DNA of 64,000 bases from Adhaeribacter aquaticus DSM 16391 (GTDB taxonomy: Bacteria > Bacteroidota > Bacteroidia > Cytophagales > Hymenobacteraceae). The DNA lies in NCBI RefSeq assembly GCF_000473365.1, contig NZ_KI421517.1:1980745-2044744 (forward strand). The letters are read 5' to 3'. Made by a program: the position numbers and the translations under genes. Positions within the stretch are counted from its first letter, which is position 1. Every line of letters starts with the position of its first letter. Shown piece after piece: positions 53,614-62,478 of the stretch. Under the pieces are notes generated by a model. It had not been told where the DNA came from. It saw only the letters and a program-made list of their open reading frames with translations, and did not search any database.

Positions 53614-54258
53614 ATGCAAACAGAAAAAACTCAGGATTGCTGTATCTCAGAATCGCCTTGTAATCAGGTAGCGCCTGTATTCCTGGAGTATGAAGAAAAA
53701 CTAAAAGGCTTTATTCAGAAGCAGGTAAAAGATAAAGAAGCAGCGCAGGAAATAACCCAGCAGCTTTTTCTGAAAATTTATAATAATTGTGAGCAGTTAC
53801 CTCAGGTCTACAACAAAAAAGCCTGGCTTTACCAAATTACCCGCAATGCTGTTTTTGATTTCTTCCGGGAAAATAAACATGTGGTTTATCTTCAGCCAAA
53901 TGAAGACCTGGAACAACAACCTGACCATACTTTCAATAAGGAACTTCTGGAGTGTGTGCGGCCATTGATTAATTTATTACCCCCAGCCTATGCCCAACCC
54001 CTTCTTTTAAGTGATATAGAAGGTATTCCGCAAAAAGAAATTGCCGAGAAACTTGGCATATCCTTATCCGGAGCAAAATCCCGGATACAGCGGGGCCGGG
54101 AAAAACTAAAAGCTTTGTTTATAGAGTGCTGCTACTTAGAACTAGACAGGGAAGGAAACATAGTGAGTGCTGATATTAAAGAAACCTGTACGCCCTTAAA
54201 ACAATTACGGCAAAAACTAACATCAGAAAAAGGAACAAATATTACAGGTTATCTTTAA
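53614..54258 (+). CDS. SigZ-type RNA polymerase sigma factor
   Basis: The start at 53614 (MQTEKTQDCCISESPCNQ) follows the acetyltransferase stop by 10 bp; the longer frame from 53545 overlaps that gene. About 214 residues. Sigma region 2: YEEKLKGFIQKQVKDKEAAQ and QLFLKIYNNCEQLP with AWLYQITRNAVFDFFRENK; region 4: LPPAYAQPLLLSDIEG, PQKEIAEKLGISLSGAKSRI and QRGREKL. Both ends are cysteine-rich (DCCISESPCN; ECCYLELDREGNIV with ETC near the end), as in SigZ-like factors, which could sense metals. No anti-sigma gene is beside it. Its stop overlaps the stop of the convergent gene (shared TTAA). Confidence 0.9.
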   Translation: MQTEKTQDCCISESPCNQVAPVFLEYEEKLKGFIQKQVKDKEAAQEITQQLFLKIYNNCEQLPQVYNKKAWLYQITRNAVFDFFRENKHVVYLQPNEDLEQQPDHTFNKELLECVRPLINLLPPAYAQPLLLSDIEGIPQKEIAEKLGISLSGAKSRIQRGREKLKALFIECCYLELDREGNIVSADIKETCTPLKQLRQKLTSEKGTNITGYL

Positions 54259-56351
54259 AACTGATACCGGACCTGAAAACGGATATCAGTTCTTTTATTG
54301 CCCCTGATTTCTTCTAATCCTGAACCAATCGTATGCTGGTGCCGGTATTGGGTTTGCGCAAATTTTAACCACACATCTACCTGCGGCAAAATGGCCTGTT
54401 GAACGACCATATAAACACGGGAACCCATACCGCTTAAGGCTGGAATAGAGAAAGCATATAATACATCCCGTTCGGTTACATATTGACGGGTATCGTAATC
54501 ATCCGTATCAAAAAGGGCATAGCGGGTACTAACGTGTGTTTTCCTAAAGCTAAGGTTTACCTCCTGCCCAATATAAAAACCACTTTCCTTAGGGCCGCCA
54601 TGCTCATATTGACTAGCCTGTATTCGCGAACGCAGATTTAAAAAATCATTTGGTGAATAGTCCAGGTAAAGCAGATAATTTTGTCGGGTAGCAGGAGCTA
54701 CAAATTCCAACTTTCGGTCTGGTGTTTTTAAATTAAGCCCTTTTGTTTCGGTCCTTAACTGAGCATAAAAAACCGTTTTCTTATTAGGCCGAAAAAGGAT
54801 CCTGGCTAAATATTCGTTTCCTTGGGAGGGTGCATCTACCCGATATTTGAGCCACGGAAACTTAAACTGATCATAATATGCCGTTATTTCCCAATGAGGA
54901 GCAGGTTTTAATTTTAAGCCAAAATATAACCCTTGCTCATTGTTATTGCGAGTATTTTCGCCGAAAGCATTCCCGTACAAACTATGAAAATCTTTTTGGT
55001 AATTCCGGTATACCACTGAAAAGTCAGCGGTCTTAGCCAAGCTAACCAAAAGCCCATTTACCGTACCTAAGCCACCACCAGAAGACCTGGCTGTTTCACC
55101 AAAAAAGCTGATATTCTGCCAGCTATAGCTATAATTTAAACCGGAAACCAAGTTATATCTGCCGGAAAAGGCGTGTAAGTTATAGGCAACAGGTGCTCTT
55201 AGCAACGGTATATTATATTGGGTAAATAAAGTTGTAAAGCCCAGGGTAAAATTTTGGAATAAGTTGCGCTGCGTTATGTTGCTACCTACTACCTGCTCGT
55301 TTAACCGATGTTTATTGGCTAATTCGGTTGGGGTCCGGTGCAGTCCGGAAACCTGTATCCCGGAAAAGGTAAAATCTATATTTTCTAACGTATCGGTGGC
55401 TGCCTGTAAAGAAGCATCCACTTTGCGGTTAGAATAAAAGCCGGTCAATTCTAAATTTGGCTTGATTGAATAAGTAAGTGCCCCGCCCCTGAAAAAGCCA
55501 CTCTCCAAAACTGAAGAATAAGGCCGGACCCCAATATTACTGCGCCGGATGGTGGTAATTGTTTCGCTACCCTTGCCAATAGAAAACCCAGAGGATAAAA
55601 GTAATCCCTGCCCAAATTGCAGTTGGTAATCGCCGAGGGCTAATGCTTTTAATTTACCTTTATTATAAAGCTGAAAATGGGCAGAATAAAAATCAGCCCC
55701 GTACTGATTTTTAGCGCGGTTCCAGGCAAATCGTTCGCCAGCATCTTTCTCTAAGGTAAAACCATAACTAAAATCTCGGGTGTGGCTATTCCGATATCTA
55801 ATTAAATATTTGTCCGGAGAGCCCAAGTACCTGGAGGTTAATCGGGTTCCAATTGTATCCGGAGGTGTGTATCCTTTTCGTCGTTCTAAGCCCCTATCGT
55901 AACGCATAATTGCCCAGTGGTTTTTATTGGTTAACATCCGTTGCCATAAATCTTTGCGTCCTTCTAATAAACCCGGATCCTGAACCATTACAAATGGTAA
56001 AAGCCGGTAGATGGTAACCAGATCAAATCCCGGAACAGCCTGTAATTCGTAAATACTGACCAGTTTACCTGCCTGGAGCTGATATTGCAATAAGCTCTGA
56101 ATCTGTGCCGGAGATAATAAAAACAACGTTGTTAGCTCATCTGTATTGGTATTATTTAAATTGATGGGGTTCTGGTAAAACTGAAAAAGATTTTCATAAA
56201 TATCTTCATACAAAATATTATCGTCTTCCTGCTGATCGATTAATTCCTGCACAAATAATTCTAAATTAACTTCGGGCCTGGGAAACTCCTGCCCAAAAGA
56301 AGGCTTAATACAGCCAATAAAGATGATACAATAGAGTAAAAACCTCTTCAT
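54255..56351 (-). CDS. Helix-hairpin-helix domain protein with outer-membrane beta-barrel
   Basis: A 698-residue exported protein (signal peptide ending PSFGQ). Residues about 20-125 hold ComEA-like helix-hairpin-helix units: NINLNNTNTDELTTLF-type NPINLNNTNTDELTTLFLLS and SIYELQAVPGFDLVTIYRLL. The rest is an outer-membrane barrel by pattern, with alternating aromatic strands, many Tyr and Asn, a GLGTVNGLLVSL turn and a C-terminal strand ending RFQVRYQF. The HhH fold normally binds DNA, so a surface protein that contacts DNA is an attractive thought; the family is usually annotated only as HhH-containing. It starts 3 bp after the PorV-like gene, forming a two-gene unit. Confidence 0.82.
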   Translation of the reverse strand: MKRFLLYCIIFIGCIKPSFGQEFPRPEVNLELFVQELIDQQEDDNILYEDIYENLFQFYQNPINLNNTNTDELTTLFLLSPAQIQSLLQYQLQAGKLVSIYELQAVPGFDLVTIYRLLPFVMVQDPGLLEGRKDLWQRMLTNKNHWAIMRYDRGLERRKGYTPPDTIGTRLTSRYLGSPDKYLIRYRNSHTRDFSYGFTLEKDAGERFAWNRAKNQYGADFYSAHFQLYNKGKLKALALGDYQLQFGQGLLLSSGFSIGKGSETITTIRRSNIGVRPYSSVLESGFFRGGALTYSIKPNLELTGFYSNRKVDASLQAATDTLENIDFTFSGIQVSGLHRTPTELANKHRLNEQVVGSNITQRNLFQNFTLGFTTLFTQYNIPLLRAPVAYNLHAFSGRYNLVSGLNYSYSWQNISFFGETARSSGGGLGTVNGLLVSLAKTADFSVVYRNYQKDFHSLYGNAFGENTRNNNEQGLYFGLKLKPAPHWEITAYYDQFKFPWLKYRVDAPSQGNEYLARILFRPNKKTVFYAQLRTETKGLNLKTPDRKLEFVAPATRQNYLLYLDYSPNDFLNLRSRIQASQYEHGGPKESGFYIGQEVNLSFRKTHVSTRYALFDTDDYDTRQYVTERDVLYAFSIPALSGMGSRVYMVVQQAILPQVDVWLKFAQTQYRHQHTIGSGLEEIRGNKRTDIRFQVRYQF

Positions 56352-56354
56352 CTT

Positions 56355-57176
56355 TTACTCTATTTGAAAGGATATTGATATATGGTTGCTAAAACCTAAA
56401 ACGGTATGTCCGCCCATGGCAAAATCTACCTGTAAGGCTTTAGCTTTATAACCCAATCCAGCCGTAATTTTTTGGTTAGCTGTAGTAAAACCTGATCGCA
56501 AGGCTAATTTATCTATAATATAATATTCCAGGCCGGCTCTAATATTGGCAGCTTGTTCCAGTTCCTTGGCTGTTTCCACGGATAGCAAAACTTTTTGACC
56601 GGCTTTATACGCTAGACCGGCAGTCATTACCGTCGGGAATCGCTCATCCTGAAAAGAGGCTACTCGTACCTGCGTAAGGTTGAAAATATGAGCACCGAAA
56701 ATTAATTTTGGAATAACCTCTGACTGTCCACCAAAGGAGAAAGCTACCGCTCGTTTATTGCCCAAGCCTTCCAGGTGAAGCTGAAGAACTGTAGTTTTAA
56801 TACCTAAACTAACGGGTCCCAGTTTATGGGCAAAACCTACTCCAAGATGCTGCTCATTATATAGCTTATCGCCAAACCGGGAAAAGTCTAGGCCAACTGC
56901 CCCATATTTCTGTAAAGGGTAAACGCCCTGTAAAGAAACCGTTGAAAAAGCTTTTAAGTTAAACCTGTTCTCAGCATACGTACCAAGTACAGGCTTTGGC
57001 AGATTGGTAATGCCCGCTATATTGTTGGCTGCGGCCCAAACATCAGAAAGGGTAACGGTAATACCACCCATGCCTGCAGACCGGGCCCCGGCCAGATGCG
57101 GTTCCGTACTTGCCCAGCCTATTCGGGACCAAAGCAGGATAAGCAGGAGTAAAAAAACTGAAGCTTTATTTATCAT
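56355..57176 (-). CDS. PorV/PorQ-like outer-membrane protein
   Basis: A 273-residue protein with a signal peptide ending WAST. The mature N-terminus AGARSAGMGGITVTLSDVWA followed by NNIAGITNL is the pattern of PorV/PorQ and related FadL-type small barrels (UPF0164-like), in which a conserved Gly-Met-Gly and Ala-Asn-Pro/Gly motif starts the barrel. The rest alternates, ending with VLGFSNHISISFQIE. In type IX secretion PorV shuttles cargo, but non-T9SS paralogues exist. It pairs with the HhH barrel gene 3 bp downstream, which suggests a joint outer-membrane complex. Divergent from yidD across 84 bp. Confidence 0.75.
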   Translation of the reverse strand: MINKASVFLLLLILLWSRIGWASTEPHLAGARSAGMGGITVTLSDVWAAANNIAGITNLPKPVLGTYAENRFNLKAFSTVSLQGVYPLQKYGAVGLDFSRFGDKLYNEQHLGVGFAHKLGPVSLGIKTTVLQLHLEGLGNKRAVAFSFGGQSEVIPKLIFGAHIFNLTQVRVASFQDERFPTVMTAGLAYKAGQKVLLSVETAKELEQAANIRAGLEYYIIDKLALRSGFTTANQKITAGLGYKAKALQVDFAMGGHTVLGFSNHISISFQIE

Positions 57177-57260
57177 GTAGAAACCTGTTTCCTATATACT
57201 TATCCTTAACTTTGTTCTTAATCTGCCGTTTGTGCTTCATACGCACGAATTTGGCAACCG

Positions 57261-57488
57261 ATGCACATGCAACTATTAGGGAAACAAATTCTTTTGGGAT
57301 TAATCTGGATTTACCAGCGAATGATTTCGCCGCTTACGCCGGCCAGTTGCCGTTTTACACCCACCTGTTCGCAATTTGCCGCAGAGGCTGTTATTAAATA
57401 TGGTCCGGTTAAAGGAGGTTGGTTAGCCATAAAAAGAATTGGGCGGTGCCACCCCTGGGGAGGCAGTGGTTATGATCCGGTGCCGTAA
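57261..57488 (+). CDS. yidD: Membrane protein insertion efficiency factor
   Basis: A 75-residue peripheral inner-membrane protein. It has the YidD signature: an amphipathic N-terminal helix ([20 protein letters not shown]), [40 protein letters not shown] and a final GYDPVP. The Cys residues of CRFTPTC and RCHPW are in place. It assists YidC-dependent insertion of membrane proteins. Two adjacent ATGs (57261 and 57267) are possible starts. Usually linked to rnpA/yidC, here it is separate, as is common in this phylum. Confidence 0.93.
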   Translation: MHMQLLGKQILLGLIWIYQRMISPLTPASCRFTPTCSQFAAEAVIKYGPVKGGWLAIKRIGRCHPWGGSGYDPVP

Positions 57489-57589
57489 CCGGTAAGCAAA
57501 AAACTCCATATATAGTAAACTCCAACGCAATTATTCTCGTCTTAACAGGTTCCGGAAATCAATTATGGTTTTAAGGGAGGAATAGGCGT

Positions 57590-58444
57590 ATGAATCTAAA
57601 ACTAAAAATTGCAGTTGTTTTTATCTTTTTTTCACTGATCATTTTTGCATTTGATCAGGAAGAAAGTAACCCCGGCACCAATGTTACAACTAGTACTGCA
57701 CCTGTAGCGCCAGAAGCTATTAAAATTGGGGAGTTACCTAAAGTTGTTAATGAAAGCTCGGGCATAGAAATAGGCAACGCACCGGGCACCTTTGTCACCC
57801 ATAACGATGCCGGAAATTCTGCTGAAATTTACACCATAGATGCTCAAGGTAAATTATTAGCGACTACTCCTCTTCCCCAGATCGAAAACATAGATTGGGA
57901 AGATATTACTAAAGATAATAAAGGTAATATTTATATTGCCGATACAGGTAATAATAGCAACAAACGCAAAAAGCTTAAAATCTATAAACTAAAGCTGGAA
58001 AACCCAGACGAAATAGAAACAATTGAATTTGAATATGCTGACCGGCAGAAAAAGAATCAAAACTTTGATTATGATTCGGAAGCGCTTTTCTGGTATCGTT
58101 CCAGATTATATGTAGTAACCAAAGACAGAGAACAAGGTGTAAATGCCCGACTTTATGAGTTACCTGACCAACCTGGCACTTATGAAGCTAAACCCATTAC
58201 TAATTATGATATTTATGCGCCAGTTACCAGTGCCGATGTAAGCCCTGATGGGAAGACTTTACTTTTATTAAGCCTGGGCAAACTGCATCTTTTTAACTTA
58301 AATGGCAGCACTGATTTCTTTGCCTCCAAGAAGGGAGAAATTTCTTTAGGTAAGGTAGGTCAGACTGAAGCAGCAGTTTTTACCGATAACCGTACTATAG
58401 TATTTACAAACGAACAAAGAGGCCTTTTTCAATATAAATTATAA
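57590..58444 (+). CDS. Exported beta-propeller-like protein of unknown function
   Basis: A 284-residue protein with an N-terminal hydrophobic segment (residues 6-22) as signal or anchor. The repeated motifs VVNESSGIEIGNAPGTFVTH, NDAGNSAEIYTIDAQGKLLA, IDWEDITKDNKGNIYIADTG and TSADVSPDGKTLLLLSLGKL indicate propeller blades of the type found in SdiA-regulated or NHL-like proteins. The 'WEDI ... IADTGNN' block is a signature of a family often annotated only as hypothetical. No catalytic residues can be named. It follows yidD by about 100 bp in the same direction but is probably independent. Confidence 0.75.
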   Translation: MNLKLKIAVVFIFFSLIIFAFDQEESNPGTNVTTSTAPVAPEAIKIGELPKVVNESSGIEIGNAPGTFVTHNDAGNSAEIYTIDAQGKLLATTPLPQIENIDWEDITKDNKGNIYIADTGNNSNKRKKLKIYKLKLENPDEIETIEFEYADRQKKNQNFDYDSEALFWYRSRLYVVTKDREQGVNARLYELPDQPGTYEAKPITNYDIYAPVTSADVSPDGKTLLLLSLGKLHLFNLNGSTDFFASKKGEISLGKVGQTEAAVFTDNRTIVFTNEQRGLFQYKL

Positions 58445-58516
58445 TCGCCCATAATTACTTTGACCCCTTTCCCTGGTTAAATCTGAAACTGCCCAACTTT
58501 TACACCTATGATGGTA

Positions 58517-58807
58517 TTAAAGCACTTGCGTAAAATGTTCTACTACCGGAAAAGGGTCATAGAAATGGTGAAGTAGCTGCTTCCAGGTCAGGTAAGCTTC
58601 AGGTCCTCGGAACCCTACTGTATGATTTTCTAAGGTTTGCCATTGTACCAGTAAAAGAAACTTATCTTCCTGCTCCAGACATTTCTGTAATGAATGGGTT
58701 ATATAACCAGGCATGGAAGCTATTATAGCTTGTGCCTTAGAAAAGGAATCCATAAAGGCCGCAGATTCTCCGGCCTTTATGGATAGTATAGCTACCTCTA
58801 AAATCAT
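58517..58807 (-). CDS. Antibiotic biosynthesis monooxygenase (ABM) domain protein
   Basis: A 96-residue ferredoxin-like dimeric alpha+beta barrel: MILEVAILSIKAGESAAFMD, GYITHSLQKCLEQEDKFLLL, VQWQTLENHTVGFRGPEAYL, with FYDPFPVVEHF at the end. The single domain is typical of cofactor-free monooxygenases or stress-related proteins of this fold; the substrate is unknown. Its ATG overlaps the last bases of lgt (ATGA), so it is translated with it. Confidence 0.85.
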   Translation of the reverse strand: MILEVAILSIKAGESAAFMDSFSKAQAIIASMPGYITHSLQKCLEQEDKFLLLVQWQTLENHTVGFRGPEAYLTWKQLLHHFYDPFPVVEHFTQVL

Positions 58808-59667
58808 TTAGTCTTTGGTTCCAAATCCAGATCAACGGGATTATTAACCGGCAAAACGGGGTGGGTGTAAGACCGGATAAGAATATACAAGCCAACCAGA
58901 ATTAGCGGAATACTCAATATCTGTCCCATGTTTAAGGTCATGCTTTCTTCAAACTCTACCTGCGCCTCTTTTAAGAATTCGTATAAGAACCGCAGCGTAA
59001 ATAAAATAACTACAAACAAGCCGAAGATGCGGCCCCGTGGAGTAGCCTCTTTTTTACGGCTCCATAAAAACAACAGTCCCAGGAAAATTAAGAAACTGGA
59101 GATCGACTCGTATAACTGGGCTGGGTGACGAGGTACTTGCGGGAACTCATAATTGCGCATAAAAACAAAGGCCCAGGGCACATTGGTTGCCTTCCCTACA
59201 ATTTCAGAGTTAAATAAATTACCTAACCGGATTAAGGCACCACCCAACGCCACTACAATTACAATCCGATCTAATACCCACAGGTAATCAAATCTGTATT
59301 TGCGGCTGTATAGATACAATGCTAATAAGATACCAACGGTAGCGCCGTGGCTGGCCAGGCCTCCTTCCCAAATTTTTAAAATACGAATAGGATCGCTCAG
59401 GTAAACATCCGGTTCGTAAAATAAACAATGACCTAAGCGGGCGCCCAAAACCGTACCCACTATCATATATAAAGTAATTACATCAACCCATTTCTCTGAG
59501 ACACGCTCAGCCTTATACATACGGGTTAAAATAATCTGGCCAAAAATAAACCCTGAAGCAAAAAGCAAACCGTACCAACGAAGAGCAATACTGCCCAAGA
59601 CAGGTAAATCCACCCGAAATATTTCATCGGATACATTCCAGGTAATGTAATTTAAGATAGAAATCAT
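58804..59667 (-). CDS. lgt: Prolipoprotein diacylglyceryl transferase
   Basis: A 287-residue inner-membrane enzyme that transfers diacylglycerol from phosphatidylglycerol to the lipobox cysteine of prolipoproteins. Seven helices; key blocks are RWYGLLFASGFIFGQIILTR near the start, ARLGHCLFYEPDVYL, IWEGGLASHGATVGILLALY, and GNLFNSEIVGKATNVPWAFV with the essential Arg before it (LIRLGN), then PRHPAQLYESI. The many lipoproteins in the window depend on it. It overlaps the ABM gene at its 3' end. Confidence 0.95.
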   Translation of the reverse strand: MISILNYITWNVSDEIFRVDLPVLGSIALRWYGLLFASGFIFGQIILTRMYKAERVSEKWVDVITLYMIVGTVLGARLGHCLFYEPDVYLSDPIRILKIWEGGLASHGATVGILLALYLYSRKYRFDYLWVLDRIVIVVALGGALIRLGNLFNSEIVGKATNVPWAFVFMRNYEFPQVPRHPAQLYESISSFLIFLGLLFLWSRKKEATPRGRIFGLFVVILFTLRFLYEFLKEAQVEFEESMTLNMGQILSIPLILVGLYILIRSYTHPVLPVNNPVDLDLEPKTK

Positions 59668-59743
59668 AGATAAATTGTATGGCTCAAAAATACGATTTTG
59701 TATTTAGTTAACAAGAAAGGTTGAGAGCGAATGCTAAAATAGA

Positions 59744-59776
59744 AAAGTGAAGCGGTATAATGTACCACCTCACTTT
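59744..59776 (-). terminator. Imperfect hairpin after nadE
   Basis: AAAGTGA (59744-59750) pairs with TCACTTT (59770-59776) and GGTA with TACC inside, with two mismatches between. T-richness on the minus strand is modest, so this is a weak terminator call. Confidence 0.4.
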
Positions 59777-59797
59777 CTCATTTATATTTTTTATAGG

Positions 59798-61669
59798 TTA
59801 AAATTTTAATTCATCCTGATAGCCTCCACTCAGAATTGGAAAGCGCAGCCAACTACGGGGATCTACATTATAATCGTCCATATGAAAGGCCGGCGCATAG
59901 CGTTCCCGTTTCCATTGGTTCCGGGTCCAGAGAGAGAAAAAGCGTTGGATATGTTGCTTTAATAAAGCCTCTTCCTCCTCTCCCCGCATTTTTTCAAATA
60001 TTTGCTGCGGCGACAACCGTTCGTAAAATGCCAGACGCTCTATCTGGTTCAGAATAGGGTAAGGCATTAAATCTTTTTCGTCAGTCTGCGCTTTTTCAGT
60101 TGGTCGCAATTCAGCTGTAGGCTGTAAGTTATTTACATATTGTAAACCCTCGTAGCCTAGTTCGGTCTGGGCCCACACTAACCATTGCCGTAGAAAAGCC
60201 TTATCAACGCCAGCCAGAGGCGAGATGCTCCCAGCAGTATCGCCATCCATGGTGGCATAACCAACGGAAGCCTCACTGCGGTTAGAAGTAGCCATCAACA
60301 AAGATCCGGTTAAATTAGCCAGCATCCAGATTACCGGAGCGCGCACCCTTGCCTGAATATTTTGCAAGGTTATATCATCGGTTTCCCAGGTGAGTTTCCG
60401 GCCTATGGATTTTTCAATTTTATCGGTATATCCGGCTACCTCATCATCTATAAACCAATTATAAAATGTGGCTCCTATTGATTCTGCTAAACCTGCTGCC
60501 GATTGAAAAGTATCATCAGAAGAGTTTTTGGAGGCTTGATAGGCACAAATTAATATTTTATTACAAAGTGTTTTTACCTGCTCCTCTTCCGATAAGACCT
60601 TTAATTGATCAATTTCATTTGCCTTAAGAATATTCGTTCGGGCGACAAAATCGTCTAAGCCTACTTCACAAATAGCCCGTCTAATCATTTCAGAAACAGC
60701 TACAGCACAGGCAGAAGAATCGGCGCCGCCACTTAAGGAAAGCACGTAGCCTTTGCTCCGGCTTTTCCGCAGGTAATCAAAAAGCGCCAGGCTTATAGCC
60801 GAAATAAATTCTTTATTTTCATCAATAGGTGGAAGTTGCTCTATTTCACTAACCGGTGGCAAAGGATTTTGGAAATCAACCTCAGCCACTTCTAAATCTA
60901 CCTGTTTAAAACTCAATAAATGATTTCGAGTAATTAGATTTCCGTTCTGGGCAATTAATATTTCGCCATCATAAACAATCCGGCCGGCTTCGTTACCTAA
61001 TAAGTTAGCATATAAATAAGTGCAATTAAAGCGGCTGGAAGCATTCATCACAAGTTTATAACGTAAATCTGTTTTGCTCATGGCAAAATGGCTGGCACTT
61101 GGGTTAATAATTAACTGAACCCCTTTTTCCATATGCCGACCACCTGGACGGTCATTATCTGGCCGCCAGGCGTCTTCGCAAATTTCAAATGCAAATTTTA
61201 CGCCTTGCTCCTCATAAATAATGTCTCCAATCTGGTACGTTTCTCCAAACATTTCGAATTGTCGGATCTCATTAGCAGGCCAGGAGGAAAACCAACGGGG
61301 TTCGTAGTGCACCCCATCATTAGCCATAAATTGTTTAGCCGTAAAGCCCACAATTTCTTTATTTTTAACCACACAGGCAGTATTAAATACAGTGCCAAAA
61401 GCACGGACCGGCAGCCCCAGGCAAACGGTTATACCGTCGCACCATTCTTTAATAATGAGCAGCTTCTCGAAAGCGGAAACCGGCAACCAGGAACTAAGAA
61501 ATAAATCCTCACAGCCGTAACCGGTAATACTTAATTCCGGCAAACATAAGATAGCTACCTGCTGAGATTTGGCCTCCTCAATAGCATCTTTTATATTCTG
61601 AAGGTTATTTTGCCAGTCGATAGGAGTCTGATTAAGTGCAGCACCGGCAATTTTTAAGATATTTTGCAT
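59798..61669 (-). CDS. nadE: Glutamine-dependent NAD+ synthase
   Basis: A 623-residue cytosolic enzyme making NAD from deamido-NAD, ATP and glutamine. The N-terminal nitrilase-type amidase has Glu45 (LCLPELSITGYG), Lys112 (TAKQFM) and Cys164 (FEICEDAWRP), giving the Glu-Lys-Cys triad that frees ammonia. The C-terminal synthetase carries the ATP loop LSLSGGADSSA (313-319 for SGGADSS) and LTWETDDITLQNIQARVRAP with TSNRSEASVGYATMDGDTAG. Length agrees with the two-domain glutamine-using type rather than the short ammonia-dependent form. Confidence 0.96.
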   Translation of the reverse strand: MQNILKIAGAALNQTPIDWQNNLQNIKDAIEEAKSQQVAILCLPELSITGYGCEDLFLSSWLPVSAFEKLLIIKEWCDGITVCLGLPVRAFGTVFNTACVVKNKEIVGFTAKQFMANDGVHYEPRWFSSWPANEIRQFEMFGETYQIGDIIYEEQGVKFAFEICEDAWRPDNDRPGGRHMEKGVQLIINPSASHFAMSKTDLRYKLVMNASSRFNCTYLYANLLGNEAGRIVYDGEILIAQNGNLITRNHLLSFKQVDLEVAEVDFQNPLPPVSEIEQLPPIDENKEFISAISLALFDYLRKSRSKGYVLSLSGGADSSACAVAVSEMIRRAICEVGLDDFVARTNILKANEIDQLKVLSEEEQVKTLCNKILICAYQASKNSSDDTFQSAAGLAESIGATFYNWFIDDEVAGYTDKIEKSIGRKLTWETDDITLQNIQARVRAPVIWMLANLTGSLLMATSNRSEASVGYATMDGDTAGSISPLAGVDKAFLRQWLVWAQTELGYEGLQYVNNLQPTAELRPTEKAQTDEKDLMPYPILNQIERLAFYERLSPQQIFEKMRGEEEEALLKQHIQRFFSLWTRNQWKRERYAPAFHMDDYNVDPRSWLRFPILSGGYQDELKF

Positions 61670-61739
61670 AAAGTCTTATAACGTTTATGTACGCCCCAAG
61701 TTAAGGCATACCTCCGGAATAAGCATTATGTTATAGTAA

Positions 61740-62459
61740 TTATTCGATATTAAGCAGCTTCAGGCTTTTTTCAGCGGCGGCCTGCTCGGCTTTTTTCTTA
61801 GAATAACCGGTACCACAAGCTAAAGTCTGGTTGTCTAGCGTAACTTCAGCGGTAAATTCGGTAATATTCCCGGATTGTTTCTGATTAACTATATCGAACC
61901 GGATGTTTTTATTCTGCCCCTGCGCCCACTCGATTAACTTACTCTTAAAATTAGAGGTGGTGGTAACCAGGGTATGTAAATCAAAATGGGGTTTAATAAG
62001 TTTATCCAGGATAAACTTTTTGGTAGTTTTGTAGCCTTTATCTAAATAAATAGCGCCAACCAAAGCCTCCAGTGCATTACCATTAATAGACTTAAAGCGG
62101 GCCGCCTGGTTATTCTGATCAACTTTAACTAAAGTATTTAATCCTATTTTTAAGGCTATATGATTTAAGGATTCCCGGTTTACAATTCGGGAACGGATTT
62201 CCGTTAAGAATCCCTCATCTTTGTAGGGGAACTTCTTGAACAAAAATTCAGCTACTACTGCTCCTAAAATAGAATCGCCTAAAAACTCTAAACGCTCGTT
62301 TGTTTCCTGTTTACCACTTACATTTTGTTTTACATACGAGGTATGCGTAACGGCAAGCGTATACAGGTAAACATTATCCGGCGTAATGTTAGTTACGTTA
62401 GTAATGGCTTTTATAAAAGCCCGGTCTTTTCGGAATAATTTATGAAAGAGTGTAAACAC
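61740..62459 (-). CDS. rnc: Ribonuclease III
   Basis: A 239-residue double-strand-specific endoribonuclease. The catalytic signature NERLEFLGDSILGAVVAEFL (residues 54-73) holds the metal-binding Glu and Asp, with a second acidic pair in NALEALVGAIYLDKGY. The C-terminal double-stranded RNA-binding domain covers about residues 165-236 (FKSKLIEWAQGQNK, then GYSKKKAEQAAAEKSLKLL). It processes rRNA precursors and regulatory RNAs. It sits 19 bp after fabF, the common acpP-fabF-rnc order in bacteria. Confidence 0.96.
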   Translation of the reverse strand: MFTLFHKLFRKDRAFIKAITNVTNITPDNVYLYTLAVTHTSYVKQNVSGKQETNERLEFLGDSILGAVVAEFLFKKFPYKDEGFLTEIRSRIVNRESLNHIALKIGLNTLVKVDQNNQAARFKSINGNALEALVGAIYLDKGYKTTKKFILDKLIKPHFDLHTLVTTTSNFKSKLIEWAQGQNKNIRFDIVNQKQSGNITEFTAEVTLDNQTLACGTGYSKKKAEQAAAEKSLKLLNIE

Positions 62460-62478
62460 CTAACCCAGAACAGGTACG

